Assembly (NCBI GenBank): GCA_035252155.1
Contig: DATFDL010000319.1
Coordinates: 1 to 6,154, forward strand
Direction of reading: 5' to 3'
Length of the DNA: 6,154 nt
Source: JAICLL01 sp035252155
GTDB lineage: Bacteria; Planctomycetota; Planctomycetia; Pirellulales; JAICIG01
Below the pieces are notes generated by a model that saw only the letters and a program-made list of their open reading frames with translations, ran no database searches and had not been told where the DNA came from. Both the position numbers and the translations under genes were made by a program. The first letter of the stretch is position 1. Each line of letters opens with the position of its first letter. This document shows positions 1 through 6,154 of the stretch, piece by piece.

Positions 1-3000
1 GCCGCTGAATTGCGCGCCCGCCTAGCCGCCGATCCCACTCTAGCCGAAAGCTGGCGGCAAGTTGAGCGCCAGCGCGATCTGCTGGCACGGGTGGCGCGAT
101 TGGAACACCCGCCGGTGGAGTTGCACAGACCAGCGGAGCCGGCCCCGGCTGCCGCCGACGCGGTTCGTCCGTCGGCGCTAAGGATAGGCGCGCGCTCCGT
201 TCTTTCGCGGAGCGAAAGGCGACAATCCGCCACGGGCAACAACCGCGGCTTGGCGTGGGCGCTGGCGCTCGCCGCCGCAGTGCTGCTGGCGGTGAGCGTG
301 GGAGGCTACTGGTACGAACAATCGGGCGACTCGGTCGCCGACAATTTCTTGCGGTTGGTCGTCAGCGGTCCCGCCGTGCCCAGGGCCGGCGCAGAGAATC
401 GCTATAGCGTAACGACCAGTTCGCCAAACGGCCGGCCGGTGGCGGCCAAGGTCGAGTCGGCCCTGGTTGCTCCCGATGGGAAGGAAGTTTGGCGGAAAAA
501 GAGCGTGGCCGATGAAGAAGGCCGATTGCAACTGGCACTGCCCGCCGATGCGAGCTTGCAGTCGGGAGCGCGGCTGGAAATCGCGGCCGCCTATGGCGAG
601 GCAAACGAGCGCATTGAAACCAGTCTGGCTGTTTCGCCCGACCGGCATGTCACCCATTTAGCTCTCGACAAGCCGCTCTATCAGCCGGGCGAGACGGTTT
701 TTTACCGCTCGCTCACGCTGGCGCGGTCGGGTCTGGCCTCCGATCGCGAAGTCGCCGTTCATTTTGAACTGCACGACCCCAGCGGGGCTGTGGTGGCGGG
801 CAGCGAGTGGCAAGGCATCACCTTGCGCGGCGTCGGGAATGGGGCGTTTCAGATTCCCGAGGGGCTGCCCGGCGGCGCCTATCGACTGGTCGCCACCAGT
901 CCCGAAGGCGCGTTTCCCAAAGAAGAGCGGGAATTCGCCATCCGGCAATACCGGCTGCCGCGACTGAAAAAAGAACTGGAGCTGCTTCGAGACAGTTACG
1001 CGCCGGGTGACAAGGTGGTGGCTGATTTTTCGGCGGTTCGGGCCGAAGGCGGTCCGGCCGCCGGCGCCGCCTTGACCATTACGGCGCTCGTCGATGGCCA
1101 AATCGTGTACCAGCAGCCGGCCGTAGCCGCGGCCGACGGCACGAGCCAAATCGAGTTTACACTGCCCGAGCAAATCAGCGCGGGCGCCGGCCAATTGGCA
1201 GTGGCGATCGATGACGGCGGCACGCAAGAGACGATTGCCAAAACGGTGCCGATCAACCTGGGCAAGATCGAGGTCGAGTTTTTTCCCGAAGGGGGCGATC
1301 TGGCCGCTGGCCTGGAGAACCGCGTTTACTTTCTCGGCCGCGATCCGCTGGGCAAGCCGGTACATCTGGAAGGCCGCGTCGTCGATCGCGCGGGCCAAGA
1401 GGTGGCCACGCTTGAAACCAAACACGAAGGCATGGGCAGTTTCCGGCTGAATCCCCAAGTCGGCGAGAGCTACACGCTCGAAATCAGCAAGCCGGCGGGC
1501 GTGACCAATCGGCCCACGTTGCCCGAGGTGGCTGCTGAGCATTGGCTGGCGATGGATGCGGGCGGCGGAGTGTTTGACGCAGATGCGCCGATCGAATTGA
1601 AGTTATCGGCCACCAAGGCCGATCGTCCCCTGGTGGTGGCGGCCTACTGCCGCGGCGCCGAAGTCGGCCAGCAGGCGGTGGTGATGGATGGCGCGGAGAA
1701 AAATGTTTCGCTGGCTTTAGGCGACGAGGCGGGCGGAGTGATTCGTCTGACCGTATACGATTACGCGGTTCAGCCGCCGCGCCCATTGGCCGAGCGGCTG
1801 GTTTATCGGCGGCCGGCGCGGCAACTGAAGGTCAGCATTAGCGACGCCAGCAGCGGCTATTCGCCGGGCGAGAAAGTTCGGCTCGGACTGACAGTGCTTG
1901 ATGAGCAAGACCGGCCGGCGCGTGCCGTGCTCGGCGTGGCGGTGGTCGACGACGCGCTGTTGAACCTGGCCGACGACGACTCGCCCCGGATGACGACGCA
2001 CTTTTTGTTGGGCAGCGAAGTGCGCGACGCGGCCGATCTGGAAGACCTCGATTTTTATCTCTCTGGCGATGCCGAAGCGGTCGAGTCGCTCAATCTGTTG
2101 CTGGGCGTGCAAGGCTGGCGGCGGTTTTTGGAAAAGACGTTCTTAGAGAGGACGCCACTTAGCGCCCAACCGCAGACGGCCGCGGGAGGCGCCGCGGCGG
2201 GGCCGTCGCCGCAGCCGGCCGAAGAGTCGATCACGCGGTTGGCCGAATTGGGCGAACTATCGGCCCCGCCGGCGCTCTTTGATAATCTGGCCAAAATTGA
2301 GCCCTCGTATCGCACGGCCCTGACGGCGGTTCGCAAAGAACGCACTTGGCTGCTGGCCCAGGTCGGGCTGGTTGGCGGGCTGCTGCTCTGGCTGGTGGTG
2401 TTGGTGTTTTTAGCGGGTCGGCAGTTGGCCGGTGTGTGGAGCTGGTTACCCGTGGCCTCGGTGGCGACGGTTTGCTTACTCATCGCGCTGGGGCGTTTTC
2501 AACCGGCCACGCGCCATGCACTCGATCGCGCTGTGGCGTTCCAGGAATTCCGTGTGGAACCGCAGCCGGCGACCGTTCGGACGGGGGTTGATCTTGCGAA
2601 TCTCGGAAGTGCTGGGCTCGGCTTCGGTGGGTTCGGCGGCGGTGGCGGCGACCTGGGCGGGTTAGGCGGCGGCATGGTCCAGCCCGAAGCGCTCGCGGCC
2701 CGCGGCTATTTTTGGTACGCCGACGGCAGTGTGCAGCTCAACACCCCGGCAGCCGGAATGAATTTTATGCTATTCGGCGATGAGCAAGCTGACCGATTTG
2801 GCACAATCCCTCTCGATGCGGCGCTGGGCGGCGCAAAGCGGTTGGGAGACGCGAGATTCGTTGGCAGGGCGAGACAGGTGGTCGGCGCCCCGGGGATTGT
2901 AGAGGAGCTGCAACTCCGCCGACTCGCCGCCGGCAACGCACTCTTCGACGGCGCGGACCTTGCCAAAAAACGCCCGTTTGTGCCAATGCCGGTGCGTCAA

Positions 3001-5187
3001 TACGCGCACGTGCATCGCGCCGGGCCACCGGGCGTGCGCAGCGACTTTGCCGAGACGCTCTTCTGGAACCCGCTGTTGATCGCCGACGCTCAAGGACAGG
3101 CCACGCTGGAGTTCGAGCTTTCCGATGCCGTCACCACGTTCCGCGTGTCGGCCGACGCTCACGGCGAAGGGCGCCTCGGTTCGGGCGGCGGAGAGATCGT
3201 TTCGCGAATTCCCTTCAACCTTTCGCCCAAGCTGCCCTTGGAAGTCAACGCCGGAGACCGTATTGAGTTGCCCGTGGCCGTGGCCAACGATACGGCCGCG
3301 GAGCTGCCGGTGACGCTGGAGTTGTCTCTCGGCGCGGTGGTCGACCGCAGAGAGAACACCACCGCTGAGGGTTCAGGGTTCAGGGTTCAGGGTTCAGCGA
3401 TCAATGCCGGACCAACAACTCCGCTTCGGCTGGACGGCGGGGCGACCCGCGAATTAACAGTGCCGGCGGGCGGACGGCGGCGTGAGCATTTTACGCTCGA
3501 CGTGACCGGGCAAAATGGCGAGGCCGTGATCGCGCTTCGCGGGCAGGCCGGCACGCTGGCGGACGCCGTCGAGCGCCGATTGCGCATCGTCCCGCCCGGC
3601 TTTCCGGTGAATCTCTCGTATGGCGGCAAGATCACCGGCGAGCAAGAAGTGAGCGTCACGCTGCCCGACGACTGGGTGCCGGGCTCGCTCGAAGTGACTC
3701 TGGCGGCGTATCCCTCGTCGCTGGCCGACATTCAAAAGGGCCTTGAAGGTATTTTGCAGGAACCCAATGGTTGCTTCGAGCAGGCCTCGAGCTCGAACTA
3801 CCCGAATGTTCTCACGCTGGGGTATCTCGAAGAGCACCGCATTGCCGATCCGCAGGTGACGCGCCGCGCTCGCGAGCTGCTGAAATCGGGCTATGGCAAG
3901 TTGACGGGCTACGAATGCACGGACCGCGGCTACGAGTGGTTCGGCGGCAATCCGGGGCATGAGGCTCTGACCGCCTACGGCCTGCTGGAATTCCGCGACA
4001 TGGCGCGCGTCTACGACGTCGACCGGGCGATGCTCGATCGCACCGCCGCCTGGCTGCGCTCGCGGCGCGATGGCCGCGGAGGCTTTTTGCGCAACGACCG
4101 GGCGCTCGACAGTTTCGGCGGGGCGCCGGCCGACATCACCGACGCCTATATCGTATGGGCCTTGGCCGAGTCGGGCGAGAAAGACCTCGACGCCGAGTTG
4201 AGCCACGTGCAAAAATTGGCGGCCGATAGCGACGACGCCTATTTGGTGGCGCTGGCCGCGGCGGGCTCGCTGGCCGCGGGCCGCGACGACGATGGCCGGC
4301 CGCTCCTCAAGAAACTGGCGAAGCTGCAAGCCGACGATGGCCATCTGACCGGCAAGAACGGCTCGATCACCCGCAGCGGCGGGCTGTCGCTCGAAATCGA
4401 AACCACCGCGCTGGCCGCCTTGGCATGGTTGCGGGCGGGCGATTTTGCCCGACCGGCCGAACGGGCCGTCGATTGGATCGTATCGCACCGTCAAAGCCAG
4501 GGCGGTTTTGGCTCGACTCAGGCCACCATTCTGGCCCTCAAGGCCCTGATCGCCCATGCCAAGACGCATCGGGCCGCCGTCACCGGCGGCGAGTTGATTG
4601 TCAAACGCGGCGACGACGTCATCGGCCGGCGGCAATTCACCGCGGGTGAGCACAACGCGATCGAAGTCGCCGGGCTGGCCGCTCAGCTTACGCCGGGAGA
4701 AAACCAGTTGAAGATCAGTCTGTCGGGCGACAACCAGATGCCCTACGGGCTCGACGTGAGCTATCGCGTGCGGAGACCGCCCAGCGACGCCGATTGCGCG
4801 GTGCGGCTCTCGACGGAGTTGGCCGCGGCCGAGGTAGACGCCGGCCAAACGGTGGCCCTCAAGGCGAAGCTCGAAAACACCCGCGAGGAAGGCCAGCCGA
4901 TGACCATCGCCATTTTGGGCCTGCCCGCCGGGCTGGAGCCGCGCAAAGAGCAGCTCGACGAGTTGAAGGACGCCGGACGGCTCGACTACTACGAGCTGCG
5001 TGCTCGTGAAGTAATTTGTTACTGGCGATCGCTGACGCCGCGGCAAACGGTCGATTTATCGCTCGACTTGGTGGCCGAGATTCCCGGCCGCTACATCGGC
5101 CCGGCGTCGCGGGCGTATCTCTATTACACCGCCGAAAAGAAGTCCTGGACGGAGCCGCTGGCGGTCACCATCGGCCCGCGCGAATGA
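1..5187 (+). CDS. Membrane-anchored alpha-2-macroglobulin family protein with thioester domain (5' partial)
   Basis: Probable envelope protease-trapping protein; 1728 codons are present and the frame is open at the left edge, so the true start lies upstream (TTG at 10 is only the first possible in-window start). Residues count from the first codon. Residues 1-40 (AELRARLAADPTLAESW) resemble the end of an anti-sigma N-terminal domain. A TM helix spans about 83-101. MG-type domains follow: LDKPLYQPGE (about 222-231), a third near 316, FFPEGGDL near 427, VVDDALL at 648-654 and QGWRRF at 704-709. A two-helix membrane hairpin (788-806, 813-831) and a Gly-rich stretch (869-891) precede the A2M core (RSDFAETLFWNP from 1013, LSDAVTTFR from 1040). 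The thioester domain carries PNGCFEQ, with Cys1258 and Gln1261, and GGFGSTQ at 1501-1507. The C-terminus (about 1593-1728) is receptor-binding-like. By known biology, protease cleavage exposes the Cys-Gln thioester for covalent capture. Family assignment is firm; the target is unknown. Confidence 0.93.
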   Translation, partial: AAELRARLAADPTLAESWRQVERQRDLLARVARLEHPPVELHRPAEPAPAAADAVRPSALRIGARSVLSRSERRQSATGNNRGLAWALALAAAVLLAVSVGGYWYEQSGDSVADNFLRLVVSGPAVPRAGAENRYSVTTSSPNGRPVAAKVESALVAPDGKEVWRKKSVADEEGRLQLALPADASLQSGARLEIAAAYGEANERIETSLAVSPDRHVTHLALDKPLYQPGETVFYRSLTLARSGLASDREVAVHFELHDPSGAVVAGSEWQGITLRGVGNGAFQIPEGLPGGAYRLVATSPEGAFPKEEREFAIRQYRLPRLKKELELLRDSYAPGDKVVADFSAVRAEGGPAAGAALTITALVDGQIVYQQPAVAAADGTSQIEFTLPEQISAGAGQLAVAIDDGGTQETIAKTVPINLGKIEVEFFPEGGDLAAGLENRVYFLGRDPLGKPVHLEGRVVDRAGQEVATLETKHEGMGSFRLNPQVGESYTLEISKPAGVTNRPTLPEVAAEHWLAMDAGGGVFDADAPIELKLSATKADRPLVVAAYCRGAEVGQQAVVMDGAEKNVSLALGDEAGGVIRLTVYDYAVQPPRPLAERLVYRRPARQLKVSISDASSGYSPGEKVRLGLTVLDEQDRPARAVLGVAVVDDALLNLADDDSPRMTTHFLLGSEVRDAADLEDLDFYLSGDAEAVESLNLLLGVQGWRRFLEKTFLERTPLSAQPQTAAGGAAAGPSPQPAEESITRLAELGELSAPPALFDNLAKIEPSYRTALTAVRKERTWLLAQVGLVGGLLLWLVVLVFLAGRQLAGVWSWLPVASVATVCLLIALGRFQPATRHALDRAVAFQEFRVEPQPATVRTGVDLANLGSAGLGFGGFGGGGGDLGGLGGGMVQPEALAARGYFWYADGSVQLNTPAAGMNFMLFGDEQADRFGTIPLDAALGGAKRLGDARFVGRARQVVGAPGIVEELQLRRLAAGNALFDGADLAKKRPFVPMPVRQYAHVHRAGPPGVRSDFAETLFWNPLLIADAQGQATLEFELSDAVTTFRVSADAHGEGRLGSGGGEIVSRIPFNLSPKLPLEVNAGDRIELPVAVANDTAAELPVTLELSLGAVVDRRENTTAEGSGFRVQGSAINAGPTTPLRLDGGATRELTVPAGGRRREHFTLDVTGQNGEAVIALRGQAGTLADAVERRLRIVPPGFPVNLSYGGKITGEQEVSVTLPDDWVPGSLEVTLAAYPSSLADIQKGLEGILQEPNGCFEQASSSNYPNVLTLGYLEEHRIADPQVTRRARELLKSGYGKLTGYECTDRGYEWFGGNPGHEALTAYGLLEFRDMARVYDVDRAMLDRTAAWLRSRRDGRGGFLRNDRALDSFGGAPADITDAYIVWALAESGEKDLDAELSHVQKLAADSDDAYLVALAAAGSLAAGRDDDGRPLLKKLAKLQADDGHLTGKNGSITRSGGLSLEIETTALAALAWLRAGDFARPAERAVDWIVSHRQSQGGFGSTQATILALKALIAHAKTHRAAVTGGELIVKRGDDVIGRRQFTAGEHNAIEVAGLAAQLTPGENQLKISLSGDNQMPYGLDVSYRVRRPPSDADCAVRLSTELAAAEVDAGQTVALKAKLENTREEGQPMTIAILGLPAGLEPRKEQLDELKDAGRLDYYELRAREVICYWRSLTPRQTVDLSLDLVAEIPGRYIGPASRAYLYYTAEKKSWTEPLAVTIGPRE
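195..226. repeat. Palindromic genome-type repeat inside the A2M coding sequence
   Basis: CTTTCGC (202-208), loop GGA and GCGAAAG (212-218) form a perfect 7-bp hairpin within a longer element that runs to about GGCGACAAT. It is read in frame as Arg/Ser-rich residues (SVLSRSERRQS) in the low-complexity linker between the N-terminal segment and the first membrane helix. From memory, this sequence type recurs through many planctomycete genomes. The palindrome is directly visible; the claim that it is a dispersed repeat is recollection and inference. Confidence 0.5.
3369..3396. repeat. Four perfect tandem GGGTTCA heptamers inside the A2M coding sequence
   Basis: Four exact head-to-tail copies of GGGTTCA occupy 28 bases and are translated as GSGFRVQGS. 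They lie between the A2M core domain and the thioester domain, in a probable surface loop. Because 7 is not a multiple of 3, changing the copy number by one shifts the frame. One copy lost leads to TAA at 3455-3457, and one copy gained leads to TGA at 3483-3485. Both stops come before the thioester motif at 3772. Confidence 0.9.
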
Positions 5188-5222
5188 CAACCAGCCCCGC
5201 CCTAATCGCTCTTGACGTTCAA

Positions 5223-5314
5223 AACCGGTATGTGGACCAGCCGCCCCCGGCTGGTTGCCAACGCCGACTTCGTCGGCGATCGACAGCCGAGGGCGGCTGT
5301 CCCACATGCCGGTT
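5223..5314. repeat. Imperfect inverted repeat containing three hairpins, between the convergent genes
   Basis: The outer arms, AACCGGTATGTGG at 5223-5235 and its near complement ending in CCGGTT at 5314, match at 12 of 13 positions. Inside lie three perfect hairpins: ACCAGCCG/CGGCTGGT (5236-5255, CCCC loop), CGCCGAC/GTCGGCG (5262-5278, TTC loop) and GACAGCCG/CGGCTGTC (5282-5301, AGGG loop). The first and third hairpins are also roughly complementary to each other, so one long stem is an alternative fold. It looks like a dispersed palindromic element (REP or MITE-like). It might end transcription from both convergent genes, but no T-tract follows any stem. Confidence 0.75.
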
Positions 5315-5409
5315 CAGCAATTACTTCTTGAATGGGAGAACCGATGAGAGGCCCCTGCGCGGCGTCCGACGCAGCGACCGCGCCTGAGCGCGCGGCGCTG
5401 CCGCTCGAG

Positions 5410-5471
5410 CTGCGACGGATGCCGTGGCACCCAACGGCAGACTGCGACCCCGTCAGGCTGGAAAGCCTGAC
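5410..5471. repeat. Composite repeat with two hairpins touching the HD-gene stop codon
   Basis: A perfect 8-bp stem GTCAGGCT/AGCCTGAC with a GGAA tetraloop occupies 5452-5471, directly against the stop codon of the minus-strand HD gene (5472-5474). A second stem, TGCCGT/ACGGCA, lies at 5420-5439, and CTGCGAC occurs as a direct repeat at 5410-5416 and 5442-5448. I associate the GTCAGGCT stem, with its neighbouring CTACG, with repeats scattered through planctomycete genomes. On the minus strand it would form a hairpin at the end of the HD mRNA, without a clear T-tract. Confidence 0.65.
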
Positions 5472-6002
5472 CTACGATTGGCTCGTCGCGATCAATTCGC
5501 GGACCATTTCGAGCGCGTGCCGCCATTGGTCGGGAAAACTTGGGCTGAACCGATCGACCGCCTCCTGGGCCTTGGCGATTTTTTTGCGACGTTGGGCCGG
5601 CCCCATGCCCACCGAATCGAGCAGGTTGTCATAGACGTCGGCCAGTTTGCACAACTGCACTTCGATCGGGGCCGCGGCCAGCGCGTCGTGGTATTGCTGC
5701 TCGCGCGTTCCTTCGGCCAGGCGTTTGTCTTTGGACAACGCAGCGACGAAATCGGCCACTCGCCGCCCGAAATGCTCGCTGAGATCGTCGTGATCCGTTT
5801 TGGTGTCTTCGATCGTGTCGTGCAGCACGGCGGCGGCCAAGGTGGCAGGATCGCGCACGCCAAACCGCTCGGTCAGGATGGTCATCACCCGCAACGGGTG
5901 GGCGACATACGGCGTCTGGCCGTCATTTCGAAAGTGCCCCTGGTGCGCACGCGCCGCGAACGAAATTGCCTTAAGCAGCGGATTGATTTCTTGCTGGTCC
6001 AT
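5472..6002 (-). CDS. HD-domain alarmone hydrolase, MESH1/small alarmone hydrolase type (ppGpp hydrolase)
   Basis: A 176-residue cytosolic protein expected to remove the 3'-pyrophosphate of (p)ppGpp, ending the stringent response; MESH1 relatives can also dephosphorylate NADPH. The sequence is a RelA/SpoT-type HD domain with no synthetase, TGS or ACT domain, close to the usual length of this group. Visible metal ligands are His35 (VAHP), His61-Asp62 (LHDTIEDT) and Asp122 (KLADVYDNL). The catalytic pair Glu65-Asp66 and the substrate-binding Asn126 are also present, so the site appears complete. The start chosen is ATG at 6002 (MDQQEINPLL), because it has an AAGGG ribosome binding site and matches where the fold should begin. 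An upstream in-frame ATG at 6089 would add 29 residues encoded partly by a repeat and is unlikely. The stop lies against a repeat hairpin. It converges on the A2M gene. The exact substrate is inferred. Confidence 0.9.
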   Translation of the reverse strand: MDQQEINPLLKAISFAARAHQGHFRNDGQTPYVAHPLRVMTILTERFGVRDPATLAAAVLHDTIEDTKTDHDDLSEHFGRRVADFVAALSKDKRLAEGTREQQYHDALAAAPIEVQLCKLADVYDNLLDSVGMGPAQRRKKIAKAQEAVDRFSPSFPDQWRHALEMVRELIATSQS

Positions 6003-6012
6003 CGAGTCGCCA

Positions 6013-6017
6013 CCCTT
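6013..6017 (-). promoter_or_regulatory. Ribosome binding site of the HD hydrolase gene
   Basis: On the minus strand AAGGG (within AAGGGTGG) sits 10 bases before the ATG at 6002. This supports the internal start over the upstream in-frame ATG at 6089, which lies inside the inverted repeat and lacks an obvious purine-rich leader within the window. Confidence 0.6.
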
Positions 6018-6030
6018 GAAAGCCTCGTTC

Positions 6031-6036
6031 AATATA
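6031..6036 (-). promoter_or_regulatory. Possible -10 element for the HD hydrolase gene
   Basis: TATATT on the minus strand lies 28 bases before the chosen start codon, which would give a short leader. No well-spaced -35 box is evident; TGACTT farther upstream is too distant. Planctomycete promoter rules are poorly known, so this is only a candidate. Confidence 0.25.
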
Positions 6037-6068
6037 CGTAGTCTGCCCGGTGGCGGTGCATAAGTCAG

Positions 6069-6154
6069 AATGCAAAATGCAAAAGTCAAAATGCAAAATC
6101 ACGGTGACTGCGCCACCATTCTCATTTGTCGGATTTGACTTTTGCATTTTGCAT
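6069..6154. repeat. 21-bp perfect inverted repeat with AATGCAAAA direct repeats upstream of the HD gene
   Basis: Arms at 6070-6090 and 6134-6154 are exact reverse complements over 21 bases, separated by 43 bases. The left arm and its flank hold three copies of AATGCAAAA (6069-6077, 6076-6084, 6090-6098). The element is A/T-rich against GC-rich surroundings and reaches the window edge, so it may continue. It resembles the TTTTGCATTTTGCAT-type intergenic repeats I associate with planctomycetes. It could fold into a hairpin upstream of the HD gene or mark the end of the preceding gene. Confidence 0.85.

Noticed and set aside
658..1542. 294-residue minus-strand reading frame opposite the MG domains
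   Set aside because: It overlaps a clearly coding strand and shows no family features or supported start.
3369..3396. Tandem repeat considered as a CRISPR array
   Set aside because: The units are 7 bases with no spacers, inside a coding region.
3454..5046. 530-residue reading frame on the minus strand opposite the A2M gene
   Set aside because: It is fully antisense to well-supported A2M core and thioester domain coding sequence and shows no recognisable motifs. Long antisense frames are expected in GC-rich genes.
5236..5301. Classical rho-independent terminators
   Set aside because: The stems are strong but none is followed by a T-run on either strand, so a terminator role is left as a possibility only.
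5332..5634. Small plus-strand frame starting in the intergenic region
   Set aside because: It consists largely of repeat sequence and then runs antisense into the HD hydrolase; the encoded peptide resembles nothing known to me.
5424..6041. 205-residue plus-strand frame opposite the HD hydrolase
   Set aside because: The minus strand encodes a clear HD domain with its full active site, so this is a shadow frame.
6003..6089. N-terminal extension of the HD protein starting at ATG 6089
   Set aside because: The extra 29 residues derive partly from the inverted repeat and lie before the conserved fold; the ATG at 6002 has a better ribosome binding site.

Overview
The window looks like chromosomal DNA from a GC-rich Planctomycetes-type bacterium (Pirellulales-like). 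This is inferred from the protein families and from several short palindromic or tandem repeats (CTTTCGC/GCGAAAG, GGGTTCA heptamers, ACAGCCG/CGGCTGT, GTCAGGCT/AGCCTGAC, ATGCAAAA) that I associate with those genomes. No marker gene proves the taxon.

Layout. Positions 1-5187 (+) are filled by one very long reading frame that is already open at the left edge. It encodes a membrane-anchored bacterial alpha-2-macroglobulin (A2M) family protein. In order it has a short cytoplasmic N-terminus resembling the end of an anti-sigma-factor domain, a transmembrane helix, a series of macroglobulin (MG) domains, a two-helix membrane hairpin and a Gly-rich stretch where a bait region might be expected, the A2M core domain, a thioester domain with an intact Gly-Cys-Phe-Glu-Gln motif, and a C-terminal receptor-binding-like domain. 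Two genome-repeat-like sequences lie inside this coding region: a hairpin at about 195-226 and four GGGTTCA heptamers at 3369-3396.

Positions 5188-5471 are a convergent intergenic region packed with hairpins: a three-hairpin inverted repeat at 5223-5314 and a composite repeat at 5410-5471. I see no convincing gene in it. Positions 5472-6002 (-) encode a compact HD-domain alarmone hydrolase (MESH1/small alarmone hydrolase type, ppGpp 3'-pyrophosphohydrolase) with all expected catalytic residues. Its upstream region, 6003-6154, holds a ribosome binding site, a weak promoter candidate and a 21-bp perfect inverted repeat made of ATGCAAAA-type units that reaches the right edge.

The two genes converge, so they are not an operon and nothing in the sequence links their functions. 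The A2M protein probably acts at the cell envelope by trapping proteases, while the HD protein is a cytosolic nucleotide hydrolase. The most notable points are the A2M architecture (anti-sigma-like N-terminus plus internal membrane hairpin), a heptamer tract whose copy number would switch the A2M frame on or off ahead of its thioester domain, and repeats that supply coding sequence, a stop codon and flanking hairpins.
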